Below, piece by piece: positions 17,381 to 26,270 of a stretch of 64,000 bases of DNA; the stretch's first letter is position 1; the number at the start of each line of letters is the position of its first letter. Origin of the DNA: Dorea phocaeensis (GTDB taxonomy: Bacteria > Bacillota > Clostridia > Lachnospirales > Lachnospiraceae); assembly GCF_900240315.1 (NCBI RefSeq), contig NZ_OEPZ01000001.1, forward strand, positions 124,001-188,000. Direction: 5' to 3'. The position numbers and the translations under genes are program-made. The notes under the pieces were generated by a model. It did not search any database, had not been told where the DNA came from, and saw only the letters and a list, made by a program, of their open reading frames with translations.

Positions 17381-18691
17381 ATGGCTAAATTAAGAGTTGT
17401 TCATTACATCAATCAGTTTTTTGCACAGATTGGTGGAGAAGAAAAAGCAGATTATCCGGCTGAGATTCGTGTGGGCGAAGTCGTTGGACCGGGTATGGCA
17501 CTGACACAGAATTTTGGAGAGGAAGCAGAGATTGTTGCAACAATCGTTTGTGGTGACTCTTACTTCAATGAGAACCTGGAAAAAGCAAAAGCTGACATTT
17601 TGGCAATGGTAAAAGAGCAGAATCCTGATGTATTCGTAGCAGGACCTGCATTTAATGCAGGACGTTACGGAGTTGCCTGCGGAACGATTGCAGCAGCAGT
17701 TCAGGAGGAACTTGGAATTCCAGCTGTAACAGGAATGTATGTAGAGAACCCTGGAGCAGATATGTTCAAGTCTCAGGTTTACATTGTATCAACAAAGAAC
17801 AGCGCAGCAGGTATGAGAGACGCAGTGAAGAAGCTGGCTCCACTTGCTGTTAAAATCGGAAAAGGCGAGCCAATCGGCGCGTCTGCAGAAGAAGGATACA
17901 TTCCGAACGGTGTTCGTGTGAATTTCTTTGAGAAGGAAAGAGGATCTCAGAGAGCGGTTAAGATGCTCCTTAAGAAACTGGCTGATAAGCCATACGAGAC
18001 AGAGTATCCAATGCCTGACTTTGATAAGGTTGATCCGAATCCGGCAGTGAAAGATCTAGCTCATGCTAAGATTGCGCTGGTTACATCTGGCGGTATTGTT
18101 CCAAAGGGAAATCCGGATCATATCGAAAGTTCAAGTGCATCTCACTATGGAGAGTATGATATTACAGGCGTGATGGATTTGACAGAAGAGACCTATGAAA
18201 CCGCACATGGCGGATACGATCCAGTATACGCAAACGAAGACTCTGACCGTGTTCTTCCGGTTGATGTGCTTCGTGATATGGAAAAAGAAGGAATTATCGG
18301 AGAACTTCATCACCTGTTCTACACAACAACAGGTAACGGTACAGCCGTTGCATCTTCAAAGGCATTTGCAGCTGAGTTTTCTCAGAAGCTGAAAGCTGAC
18401 GGAGTAGATGCTGTTATCCTTACCTCTACCTGAGGTACCTGTACTCGTTGCGGTGCAACGATGGTTAAAGAGGTAGAAAGAGCAGGAATCCCTGTTGTAC
18501 ATATTTGTACAGTAACACCTATCTCCATGACAGTTGGAGCGAACAGAATTGTTCCGGCTATTGCAATTCCTCATCCACTTGGAAATCCAGCTCTGGATAA
18601 GGCTGAGGAGAAAGAACTGCGTCGTCATATTGTTGAAAAAGCTCTGAAAGCTCTTACAACAGAAGTTGACGGACAGACAATTTTTGATTAA
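17381..18691 (+). CDS. grdB: Glycine reductase component B selenoprotein GrdB (Sec at TGA 18431)
   Basis: 436 residues when the in-frame TGA at 18431-18433 is read as selenocysteine (residue 351). The context TST-Sec-GTCTRCGATM is the known GrdB active site, and the frame continues without break to VDGQTIFD. Sec attacks the glycine Schiff base made on GrdE, and the carboxymethyl group then passes to GrdA. A SECIS-like hairpin follows the TGA (CGTTGC-GGT-GCAACG, 18446-18460). A standard gene call would give two fragments (17381-18433 and 18461-18691); this is not a pseudogene. The cell must have selA, selB, selC and selD elsewhere. Confidence 0.96.
18431..18460 (+). promoter_or_regulatory. Bacterial SECIS element of grdB
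   Basis: In-frame TGA at 18431 followed by a 6-bp perfect stem CGTTGC (18446-18451) / GCAACG (18455-18460) with a GGT loop. The loop lies about 18 nt after the TGA, in the distance range recognised by SelB, and begins with G as in bacterial SECIS loops. Confidence 0.8.
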
Positions 18692-18760
18692 TACACAAGG
18701 CGAAGAATTTCCAGGCCTTGGTAGTGAAGACTACTTAAGTGTTAAAGGAGACATAACAAA

Positions 18761-19705
18761 ATGAGTAAAATTTATGATGTTATTGTCCTGGGTGCTGGTC
18801 CTGCTGGTTTAGCAGCAGGACTATACGCAGGAAGAAGCCGTCTTTCCGTTCTGATCATCGAAAAAGGTCAGGATGGCGGACAGATTGCGATTACAGATGA
18901 AATTGAAAACTATCCAGGTCAGATTGTAGAAGGTGAATCAGGACCATCTCTGATCGCAAGAATGACTGCACAGGCTGAAAAGTTTGGAGCAGAGCGTGTG
19001 GCTGATACCATTACAGAAGTATCTCTTGAGGGAGAGGTAAAGGTCTTAAAGAGTGCAAAGGCTGAGTATCAGGGACGTAATGTGATCATTGCGACAGGTG
19101 CACATGCAAGACCAATCGGATGTAAAGGTGAAGCAGAATACATGGGCAAAGGTGTATCCTACTGTGCAACATGTGACGCAAACTTTTTTGAAGACTTTGA
19201 GGTATACGTTGTTGGAGGCGGAGACTCTGCTGTTGAAGAAGCAATGTACCTTACCAAGTTCGCAAGAAAAGTTACGATTATCCACAGACGTAATGAACTT
19301 CGTGCTGCAAAATCTATTCAGGAGAAAGCATTTAAGAATGAGAAGATCGAATTTATGTGGGATTCTGTAGTAGAGGAAGTAGGCGGAGACGATATTCTTC
19401 AGTGGATGAAGGTGAAAAATGTTAAGACGGGTGAAGTTACAACTGTTGAAGCAGATGAAGAAGACGGAATGTTTGGCGTATTCGGATTTATCGGAACGAT
19501 CCCGAACAGCAAGCCATTTGAAGGTATCATCGACATGGATGAAAGAGGATATATTAAGACGGACGAAGATATGCATACCAATATCCCTGGCGTATACGCA
19601 GCAGGTGATGTCCGTGTTAAGAGCTTAAGACAGGTTGTTACTGCAGCTGCTGACGGTGCAATCGCAGCAGTTCAGGTAGAAAGAAGTATGTCTGATTACT
19701 TCTAA
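18761..19705 (+). CDS. trxB: Thioredoxin reductase (glycine reductase-linked)
   Basis: 314 residues. A FAD- and NAD(P)H-dependent disulfide reductase with [10 protein letters not shown] (FAD), the redox-active CATC at residues 135-138, [10 protein letters not shown] (nucleotide site) and the C-terminal AAGDVR motif. It reduces the thioredoxin encoded next, which in turn reduces GrdA during glycine reduction. It lies between grdB and trxA rather than at the front of the operon. AAGGAG sits about 11 nt before the ATG. Confidence 0.95.
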   Translation: MSKIYDVIVLGAGPAGLAAGLYAGRSRLSVLIIEKGQDGGQIAITDEIENYPGQIVEGESGPSLIARMTAQAEKFGAERVADTITEVSLEGEVKVLKSAKAEYQGRNVIIATGAHARPIGCKGEAEYMGKGVSYCATCDANFFEDFEVYVVGGGDSAVEEAMYLTKFARKVTIIHRRNELRAAKSIQEKAFKNEKIEFMWDSVVEEVGGDDILQWMKVKNVKTGEVTTVEADEEDGMFGVFGFIGTIPNSKPFEGIIDMDERGYIKTDEDMHTNIPGVYAAGDVRVKSLRQVVTAAADGAIAAVQVERSMSDYF

Positions 19706-19743
19706 GAACAGCAAGGATATACAACAAAAAGGAGGAGATACCA

Positions 19744-20061
19744 ATGTTAGATCTTGATAAGACAAATTTTGAAGAGGAAGTATTGAAAGCAGAAGGCTAT
19801 GTATTTGTAGACTTCTATGGAGATGGATGTGTTCCATGTCAGGCTCTTATGCCAACCGTTCATGGATTCGCTGACAAATATGGCGATAAAATGAAATTTA
19901 CTTCTCTCAATACAACAAAGGCACGCCGTCTTGCAATTGCACAGAAGGTGCTTGGCCTTCCGGTTATGGCTATTTACAAAGATGGAGAAAAAGTAGAAGA
20001 AGTCGTAAAAGATGACGCTACACCGGAGAATATTGAAGCGATGATTCAGAAATACATCTAA
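19744..20061 (+). CDS. trxA: Thioredoxin with GCVPC active site
   Basis: 105 residues, thioredoxin fold. The active site reads G28-C-V-P-C32, not the canonical WCGPC: tryptophan is replaced by glycine and the first spacer glycine by valine. Variants of this kind occur in thioredoxins dedicated to glycine reductase. The cis-proline region ([12 protein letters not shown]) is kept. It carries electrons from TrxB to the Sec-Cys bond of GrdA. GGAGG lies 8 nt before the ATG. Confidence 0.93.
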   Translation: MLDLDKTNFEEEVLKAEGYVFVDFYGDGCVPCQALMPTVHGFADKYGDKMKFTSLNTTKARRLAIAQKVLGLPVMAIYKDGEKVEEVVKDDATPENIEAMIQKYI

Positions 20062-20129
20062 ATTACAGAGTGTTTCTTGATCATATATAAACATGTTTTT
20101 TACCACATAAGAAAGGAGAAAGCATAATT

Positions 20130-20591
20130 ATGGCTATTTTAGAAGGGAAAAAAGCAATAATTATCGGAGACCGTGATGGAATCCCGGGACCAGCAATTGC
20201 TGAGTGCGTAAAAACTGCTGGCGCTGAGATTGTATTTTCATCAACGGAGTGTTTCGTCTGAACGAGCGCAGGCGCAATGGATCTGGAAAACCAGAAGAGA
20301 GTAAAAGAATTCGCTGACGAGTATGGTGCAGAGAACTTAGTAGTAGTTCTTGGAGCAGCAGAAGGTGAAGCTGCAGGTCTTGCAGCAGAAACCGTTACGT
20401 TAGGTGATCCTACTTTCGCAGGTCCATTGACAGGGGTCCAGCTTGGACTCACGGTATATCATGTATGTGAACCTGAGATCAAAGAAGAGTTTGACGAAGC
20501 AGTTTATGATGAACAGGTTGGTATGATGGAAATGGTTCTTGACGTAGACGATATCGTATCAGAGATGGAAGCTATCAGAGAGCAGGTATAG
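20130..20591 (+). CDS. grdA: Glycine reductase selenoprotein A (Sec at TGA 20259)
   Basis: 153 residues with Sec at residue 44 (TGA 20259-20261). The context CFV[14 protein letters not shown] is the classical GrdA active site. The start ATG at 20130 follows AAAGGAGAAAGC and gives [17 protein letters not shown], typical of the family. GrdA carries the Se-carboxymethyl group, turns it into an acyl thioester precursor for protein C and is re-reduced by thioredoxin. A standard gene call would keep only the part after the TGA, from the ATG at 20277. Both halves are in the same frame and fully conserved, so the TGA is functional. Confidence 0.96.
20259..20295 (+). promoter_or_regulatory. Candidate SECIS element of grdA
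   Basis: TGA at 20259 followed by a small GCG-CAGG-CGC hairpin and a better TCTGG-AAAA-CCAGA hairpin (20282-20295). The exact fold recognised by SelB is not certain from reading. Confidence 0.55.
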
Positions 20592-20609
20592 AAATCATGC
20601 TATGAAGAC

Positions 20610-20654
20610 GGGGCAGACCCATGTGTTCCCACATCGGGGACTGCCCCTCTTTTT
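20610..20654 (+). terminator. Strong hairpin between grdA and grdC
   Basis: GGGGCAG (20610-20616) pairs with CTGCCCC (20641-20647), with an inner ATGTG/CACAT, followed by TCTTTTT. It probably reduces transcription of grdCD relative to the genes upstream. Confidence 0.85.
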
Positions 20655-20681
20655 CAGAACGATGAAAGGTGGAAAACTGCA

Positions 20682-22220
20682 ATGAATAGTGTAATTAAAG
20701 GAGCAAGCTATGTGCTTGCGCATACACCACAGATGGTGGTATATAACGGAACAACTCAGACAACAGAAAGAATCGTAAATCCGGAATCTGAGTATTTGAA
20801 AGAGTTAGAGAGTCATCTTCGTTCTTACGAGGATTGTGTGAGCTATTGGCCGAATCAGGTATATATTGGTAATGCAACTCCGGATGATCTTGCAGAAGTG
20901 GAATTTCCATATTATGACAAGAAAAAAGACGGAGCAGAGAGATATGGAAAATACGGTGAGATCATGCCAGAAGAAGAGTTTATTCTTCTTGTTCAGGCAT
21001 GCGATCAGTTTGAAGTGGTAATGCTTGATAAAGAGTTTGTAGCAGCGCATAAAGAGGCGTTTGCTGCAGATCCAATTATTACAGAGGATATTGTGGCAAG
21101 ACTCCATGAGGGTATGGAACTTGCTGAGATTGAAAAAGTTGTTAATGAAGAACATGCAGAAGGTCTTTATGTTGCAGGAAAACTGGTTGGATGTGTTAAG
21201 AGAGCGCATGATATCGATGTGAATCTGTCTGCTCATGTTATGCATGAGAACTTAATGAGTAAGGCATCCAGCGTGCTTGCATTATTGTATGGCGTAAAGA
21301 ATGCAGGAATCAGCAAAGATGACGTAGAGTACGTGATCGACTGTGCAGAGGAAGCATGTGGAGATATGAATCAGAGAGGTGGAGGAAACTTTGCCAAAGC
21401 GGCAGCGGAAATTGCAATGCTGAATAATGCAACAGGTTCAGATGCCCGCGGATTCTGTGCCGGACCATCTCACGCATTGATTGAAGCAGCAGCTCTTGTT
21501 AAATCCGGAGCTTACAAATGTGTGGCAGTTACAGCAGGCGGATGTACAGCAAAGCTTGGTATGAACGGAAAAGACCATGTAAAGAAAGGTCTTCCGATCT
21601 TAGAGGATTGTTTGGCAGGATTCTGTGTAATTGTTGCAGAAAATGACGGTGAAAATCCAGAGATCAATCTTGATATTCTCGGACGGCATACGGTAGGAAC
21701 AGGAAGTGCTCCGCAGAACGTAATTGGAAGCCTTGTTGCAGATCCTCTTGAAAGAGCAGGACTTAAGATTACGGATATTGACAAGTACTCTCCAGAGATG
21801 CAGAATCCGGATATCACAAAGCCGGCAGGAGCAGGAGATGTTCCGATGGCAAACTATAAGATGATCGCAGCTCTTGCAGTAAAACGCGGAGAACTGGATC
21901 GGAAAGAACTGGCAAGCTTTACGAAAGAACATGGTTTGACCGGATGGGCTCCAACACAGGGACATATTCCATCAGGTGTTCCATATATTGGATTTGCAAG
22001 AGAGGATATCCTTGCAGGAAAGATGAAGAGAGCAATGATCGTTGGAAAAGGAAGTCTGTTCCTTGGACGTATGACCAACTTATTCGACGGTGTATCTTTT
22101 GTGATTCAGGCAAATACGAAAGCAGAAGCAGAAGCGGCTGCAGGTGTATCTGAAGAAGAGGTAAAAGGACTGATCGCAAAGGCTATGAAAGATTTTGCTG
22201 CTACCCTGATGGCAGAGTAA
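20682..22220 (+). CDS. grdC: Glycine reductase component C, GrdC subunit
   Basis: 512 residues. Protein C, made of GrdC and GrdD, releases the acetyl group from GrdA as acetyl phosphate, the energy-conserving step of the pathway. GrdC belongs to a thiolase/FabH-like family; segments such as RGFCAGPSHALIEAAALVKS and VAVTAGGCTAKLGMNGKDH are typical. GAAAGGTGG lies about 8 nt before the ATG. It is separated from grdA by a terminator-like hairpin and is followed 12 nt later by grdD. Confidence 0.94.
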   Translation: MNSVIKGASYVLAHTPQMVVYNGTTQTTERIVNPESEYLKELESHLRSYEDCVSYWPNQVYIGNATPDDLAEVEFPYYDKKKDGAERYGKYGEIMPEEEFILLVQACDQFEVVMLDKEFVAAHKEAFAADPIITEDIVARLHEGMELAEIEKVVNEEHAEGLYVAGKLVGCVKRAHDIDVNLSAHVMHENLMSKASSVLALLYGVKNAGISKDDVEYVIDCAEEACGDMNQRGGGNFAKAAAEIAMLNNATGSDARGFCAGPSHALIEAAALVKSGAYKCVAVTAGGCTAKLGMNGKDHVKKGLPILEDCLAGFCVIVAENDGENPEINLDILGRHTVGTGSAPQNVIGSLVADPLERAGLKITDIDKYSPEMQNPDITKPAGAGDVPMANYKMIAALAVKRGELDRKELASFTKEHGLTGWAPTQGHIPSGVPYIGFAREDILAGKMKRAMIVGKGSLFLGRMTNLFDGVSFVIQANTKAEAEAAAGVSEEEVKGLIAKAMKDFAATLMAE

Positions 22221-22232
22221 GGGGTGGTTACG

Positions 22233-23387
22233 ATGGCAAAGAATATTGAAAAAATGATTGCAGACACTTTTATGGAGATGGCACAGGGTCTGGAGACTGG
22301 AAGCTTTGGAAAACGACCAAAGATTGCGCTTACCGGTATGGGAAGTGAGCACGGAGAAGAGAATTCTATGGCAGCTGCAGTAGCGGCTGCAAAGGATGGA
22401 ATTGATGTGTTCTATATCGGAACTCTGGAAGCAGATGGTGTGACGACCATTAAAGTGGCAAATGATGAAGAAGGCCATGACAAGATGGAAGAGCTGCTGG
22501 CAAGCAAAGAAGTAGATGCAGCAGTGACGATGCATTTCCCATTTCCAATCGGCGTATCTACCGTTGGACGTTGTGTAACACCGGCGCAGGGAAAAGAAAT
22601 GTACATCGCGAATACAACGGGAACTTCCAGTACAGACCGCGTGGAAGGCATGATTAAAAATGCAGTATACGGAATCATTGCTGCAAAGGCTTGTGGAAAT
22701 GCCAATCCAACCGTTGGAATTCTGAATGTAGACGGTGCCCGTCAGACGGAAAAAGCACTGAAACAGTTGAAAGACCAGGGATATGAAATCACATTTGCGG
22801 AGTCAGGAAGAGCAGATGGCGGATGCGTTATGAGAGGAAACGATGTCCTTCAGGCATCTCCGGATATTATGGTAACAGACTCTTTAACCGGAAATATCCT
22901 GGTGAAAATGCTTTCTTCTGCAAATACAGGCGGAAGCTTTGAAGCAACTGGTTATGGCTACGGCCCGGGAATTGGGGAAGGGTACGAACAGCTGGTAATG
23001 ATCGTATCAAGAGCCAGTGGTGCACCGGTGATTGCAAATGCAATTCGCTATGCAGCACAGCTGGTAAAAGGAAAAGTATTTGAGGTTGCAAAAGAGGAAT
23101 TTGCAGCAGTTAAGAAAGCTGGCTTTGATGAGATTTTAGGATCTGTGAAGGCGGCATCTAAACCGGCAGCTGCAGAAGAAGAGGTAAAAGAGCCTCCGAA
23201 GGAGATCGTAACAGCACAGATTCCGGGAATTGAAGTTATGGATCTGGAAGATGCAGTTAAAGTGCTGTGGAAGATTGGAGTTTATGCAGAAAGTGGTATG
23301 GGATGTACGGGACCGATCATCCGTGTATCAGATGCAAACCTTGCAAAGGCTGAGGAAGAATTAAAGAAAGCCGGATACATTAATTAA
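22233..23387 (+). CDS. grdD: Glycine reductase component C, GrdD subunit
   Basis: 384 residues. Partner of GrdC, related to the phosphate acyltransferase PlsX family. The conserved SLTGNILVKML and GYGPGIGEGYEQL segments are present, and the C-terminal ESGMGCTGPIIRV holds the cysteine expected to carry the acetyl group before phosphorolysis. Start: the ATG at 22233 has GGGGTGG 5 nt upstream; the GTG at 22224 is inside that ribosome site. The operon ends with a good terminator just downstream. Acetate kinase, needed to turn acetyl phosphate into ATP, is not in the window. Confidence 0.94.
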   Translation: MAKNIEKMIADTFMEMAQGLETGSFGKRPKIALTGMGSEHGEENSMAAAVAAAKDGIDVFYIGTLEADGVTTIKVANDEEGHDKMEELLASKEVDAAVTMHFPFPIGVSTVGRCVTPAQGKEMYIANTTGTSSTDRVEGMIKNAVYGIIAAKACGNANPTVGILNVDGARQTEKALKQLKDQGYEITFAESGRADGGCVMRGNDVLQASPDIMVTDSLTGNILVKMLSSANTGGSFEATGYGYGPGIGEGYEQLVMIVSRASGAPVIANAIRYAAQLVKGKVFEVAKEEFAAVKKAGFDEILGSVKAASKPAAAEEEVKEPPKEIVTAQIPGIEVMDLEDAVKVLWKIGVYAESGMGCTGPIIRVSDANLAKAEEELKKAGYIN

Positions 23388-23410
23388 AAAGTATGAGTGA
23401 TCATCTTGGG

Positions 23411-23446
23411 GAAAGTGGCGCTTGCTGTGGCAAGATGCCACTTTTC
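23411..23446 (+). terminator. Terminator of the grd operon
   Basis: GAAAGTGGC (23411-23419) pairs with GCCACTTTTC, with an inner CTTGC-TGTG-GCAAG, giving a nearly continuous stem that ends in T-rich sequence. Confidence 0.85.
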
Positions 23447-23486
23447 TGTTGATCAGAATCAAAAATATGAGGTGAGATGGTAAGAG

Positions 23487-24428
23487 ATGGAAGCGATACT
23501 CAGACTGAATGAAGTAGAATATGAGAAAAAGGGTTTGATTCACAGGATATGGATCAGTATCTGTGTTGTGGCAGGACTGGTATTTCTGTACACTTGCGCG
23601 GTGACGGGAATGATGGATCGAGAATATAAGCTGGAGGCATCTGCTTCGCTTCACATGCGAAGCAGCGCAGGTACAGATGAACGGATAGATGAGAATATAG
23701 AGCTATTAAACATGGCTGAACTTCCCGGGATAGCAGTGACAGAAGGTGCGGAACGGATAACGATATTAAGGGAGGTTGAACAAGCGAATGCGCCAGAAGT
23801 CACCAGGAATGTGGCGATAGAGAAGTCTTTTGCAAATCCCGGTAGTGTGGCAGAAGGAAATCAGATGGGCGGACATGGGGATGCTCTTCCTGCGCCCTCA
23901 GTCTGTACCGTTCGCCTTCATGGGAATGGAGGTGCGCCGGAATTATCCGTACATCAGGAACAGATATCGGATGTGGGTGCTTCATGGACGAAGCCAAGAA
24001 GACTTGGGAAAGAGTTCTCCGGTTGGTATCTGGATGCTGCCTGTACCATTCCTTATGAAGGGGTAGAAGAAGGAATCAGTGAACTAGATTTGTATGCCGG
24101 TTGGAAAGATTTTGCTGGCTTCATCTCCGATGCGAGGGGATACTTAATTGGATGTACGTCCGAATTGTTGGTGGCAGACGGAATCTTCTTACTTCCGGTA
24201 AGCCCGGATTGTGTCGGAATTGCTTCCGGTGCATTTGACGGCGTGAATGAATCTGTGTTGGAGCTTTATATTACGGCAAATATTACAGAGATTGAAGAAG
24301 GTGCACTGGATTCATTAAAACCGCTTTGGTATATTGAGGCAGATCCGGCCAATCCATCTTATTATAGTGAAGATGGCGTGCTGTACCATAGGAATGGAGC
24401 AGTAGTAAAAGATCCATTCACGGATTGA
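23487..24428 (+). CDS. Membrane-anchored Flg_new (InlB B-repeat) and LRR_5-like protein
   Basis: 313 residues. A short cytoplasmic tail precedes one TM helix (about 21-43: WISICVVAGLVFLYTCAVTG), so the rest is probably extracytoplasmic. After a low-conservation linker, residues about 140-210 form a Listeria-Bacteroides repeat (GKEFSGWYLDAACTIPY, ending LYAGWK), then about 235-305 resemble BspA-type leucine-rich repeats (GIASGAFDGVNESVLELYI; EADPANPSYYSEDGVLY). Such proteins take part in surface adhesion or protein contacts. No sortase motif is seen. It has no evident functional link to the grd operon ahead, from which a terminator separates it. Confidence 0.7.
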   Translation: MEAILRLNEVEYEKKGLIHRIWISICVVAGLVFLYTCAVTGMMDREYKLEASASLHMRSSAGTDERIDENIELLNMAELPGIAVTEGAERITILREVEQANAPEVTRNVAIEKSFANPGSVAEGNQMGGHGDALPAPSVCTVRLHGNGGAPELSVHQEQISDVGASWTKPRRLGKEFSGWYLDAACTIPYEGVEEGISELDLYAGWKDFAGFISDARGYLIGCTSELLVADGIFLLPVSPDCVGIASGAFDGVNESVLELYITANITEIEEGALDSLKPLWYIEADPANPSYYSEDGVLYHRNGAVVKDPFTD

Positions 24429-24453
24429 ATTCTGAAGAAGCAGGTGCTATAAT
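24425..24453 (+). promoter_or_regulatory. Promoter for the GNAT-ThrE gene
   Basis: TTGAAT (24425-24430), 17 bp, TATAAT (24448-24453) with an extended -10 (TGC in front). The -35 overlaps the stop codon of the upstream gene. Confidence 0.65.
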
Positions 24454-24485
24454 AGGTTGGATTAAATCGGAGGCAGGAAAAGAAG

Positions 24486-25712
24486 ATGGAGATTCAACAG
24501 ATTACCAAAGATAAGCGGGATTATATGTATCTGCTTCTTGTGGCAGATCCTCAGGAAGACATGGTGGACCGGTATCTGGATGAAGGCGATATGTTTATCC
24601 TGAAGGATCAGGGAGAAGTGAAAACCGTCTGCGTGGTAACCCTTCTTAAGAATCATAAATGTGAGTTGAAGAATATTGCGACGCTCACGGAAGATCAGGG
24701 AAAGGGCTATGGCAGATATATGATAAATTTTGTGTGTGAATATTACAGCGGCCAGTGCGATACCATGTATGTGGGAACGGGAAACAGCAGAAAGACAATT
24801 GGATTTTATGAGAAATGTGGATTTGTAAACTCTCATATCATTGCCAATTTTTTTGTAGACCATTACAAAGAACCCATCTACGAGGAAGGAGTTCGCCTGG
24901 TAGATATGATATATTTGAAAAAATCACTAGAGTCAAAGCTGGATGTAAAAAAAGTCGTAGATATGGCGATTGAAGCAGGACGAATCCTGTTGAAAAACGG
25001 GGCGGAGATCTTTCGTGTGGAGGAGACCATTACCCGGATCTGTAAACGGTTTCACGTCAATCATGTAGATATCTTTACACTGAGCCATGCGATTTTTGTC
25101 AGCGCAGAAAATGGGGAGGAAGAGGCGTATACAAGAGTAAAACACGTTCCGTTATCTGCACCGCATCTTGGAGTTGTGGCGGAAGTTAATGATCTTTCCA
25201 GAGAGATTTCAGCAGGTCATGTGACCATTAATGAGGCGGTAGAACGACTGAAAGAGATCGATGAGATACCGCCAAAGAAGGCATATGTACAGATTCTTGC
25301 CGGTGGTATCGGAAGCGGATTTTTTGGAGTGATGCTTGGTTCTACACCGTTAGAAAGTGCGGTGGCCTTTGTCATCGGCTGTTTGGTAAATGTCTGGGTA
25401 TTGATCGGAAAGCGCAACCATATGTCGAAAATTATTGTCAATATCATCGGCGGAGTTTTGCTTACCGCATTTACGCTGCTTTTCCAGTATTTGATTTTCT
25501 GGAATGCGATGCGGATTGACGGCATTATTATCGGGGCGATTATGCCACTGGTGCCGGGACTTGCATTTGTCAATGCAATCCGTGATATTGCGGATAGTGA
25601 TTTTCTGTCGGGAACGGTCCGTATGATAGACGCGCTCTTGGTGTTCGTATATATCGCGATCGGAGTGGGATGCGTATTAAGTCTTTATTATAGATTGGGA
25701 GGGATGATATGA
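24486..25712 (+). CDS. GNAT acetyltransferase fused to ThrE-family exporter (larger half)
   Basis: 408 residues in two parts. Residues 1-145 are a GNAT acetyltransferase: the acetyl-CoA loop TEDQGKGYGRYMINFV and the GTGNSRKTIGFYEKCGF strand-helix are clear. Residues about 155-408 are the larger, N-terminal-type ThrE domain: a cytosolic piece (MAIEAGRILLKNGAEIFRVE, HLGVVAEVNDLSREI) followed by five or so TM segments containing GAIMPLVPGLAFVNAIRD. ThrE-type transporters export threonine and serine, or in related bacteria other small acids. The stop overlaps the next gene's start (ATGA), so the two membrane halves are translated together. The enzyme-transporter fusion is continuous, with no frameshift. 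The substrate of the acetyltransferase is unknown. Confidence 0.85.
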   Translation: MEIQQITKDKRDYMYLLLVADPQEDMVDRYLDEGDMFILKDQGEVKTVCVVTLLKNHKCELKNIATLTEDQGKGYGRYMINFVCEYYSGQCDTMYVGTGNSRKTIGFYEKCGFVNSHIIANFFVDHYKEPIYEEGVRLVDMIYLKKSLESKLDVKKVVDMAIEAGRILLKNGAEIFRVEETITRICKRFHVNHVDIFTLSHAIFVSAENGEEEAYTRVKHVPLSAPHLGVVAEVNDLSREISAGHVTINEAVERLKEIDEIPPKKAYVQILAGGIGSGFFGVMLGSTPLESAVAFVIGCLVNVWVLIGKRNHMSKIIVNIIGGVLLTAFTLLFQYLIFWNAMRIDGIIIGAIMPLVPGLAFVNAIRDIADSDFLSGTVRMIDALLVFVYIAIGVGCVLSLYYRLGGMI

Positions 25713-26209
25713 TAGAAGGAATCCTTGTCAATGGCGTGTGTGCATTTATGGGAACCGTTGGATTTGCCATGATGTTTAATGTTCCGAAGCGATATTATTT
25801 AAGTTGTGGAATGACCGGTGCGGTCGGATGGCTGGTATACAAAGGCGTACACTTGTATGCATCTTCTGCGGTAGCGTCCTTTCTGGCAGCGCTTATGGTA
25901 GTTCTGATTTCACGAATGCTGACCGTGCGGATGAAGTGTCCGATTACCATTTTTCTGGTATCCGGGATTATCCCGCTGGTACCGGGGGCCGGAGTGTATT
26001 ATACGGCGTACTATTTGGTTATGAATCAGTTGTCTATGGCGGCGCAGAAAGGAATGGAATCCATTAAGATTGCATTTGGCATTGTGTTGGGTATCGCCTT
26101 TATTATTTCCATTCCGCGTGAAGCATTCCAGATGGGATATTGGCGTCAAAAGATCAGACTTAGGAAGATCCGGTTTAGGAGAAATCGTAAAAATCGGCTG
26201 CAAGGTTGA
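25709..26209 (+). CDS. ThrE-family exporter, smaller membrane subunit (YjjB-like)
   Basis: 166 residues with about five TM helices. The conserved CPITIFLVSGIIPLVPGAG motif mirrors the GAIMPLVPG motif of the partner. The family pairs a YjjP-like subunit (preceding gene) with a YjjB-like subunit; in some bacteria both are fused in one ThrE. Four bases overlap the preceding gene. The C-terminus is strongly basic (RLRKIRFRRNRKNR) and cytosolic. The gltX promoter starts within its last codons. Confidence 0.88.
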   Translation: MIEGILVNGVCAFMGTVGFAMMFNVPKRYYLSCGMTGAVGWLVYKGVHLYASSAVASFLAALMVVLISRMLTVRMKCPITIFLVSGIIPLVPGAGVYYTAYYLVMNQLSMAAQKGMESIKIAFGIVLGIAFIISIPREAFQMGYWRQKIRLRKIRFRRNRKNRLQG

Positions 26210-26235
26210 AGGAACAATGCCGCCTGTGTTACAAT
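26206..26235 (+). promoter_or_regulatory. Promoter for gltX
   Basis: TTGAAG (26206-26211), 18 bp, TACAAT (26230-26235) with TGT in front (extended -10). Confidence 0.55.
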
Positions 26236-26270
26236 AAAAAACAGTAATAAAAGTTAGGAGATTAGAGGAC

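Noticed and set aside
18431-18433. In-frame stop suggesting grdB is a pseudogene or two genes
   Set aside because: The codon lies exactly at the known Sec position in a conserved motif, is followed by a SECIS hairpin, and the frame continues with full conservation.
20259-20261. In-frame stop suggesting grdA starts at the ATG at 20277
   Set aside because: The upstream frame has a good ribosome site and encodes the conserved GrdA N-terminus; the TGA matches Sec44.
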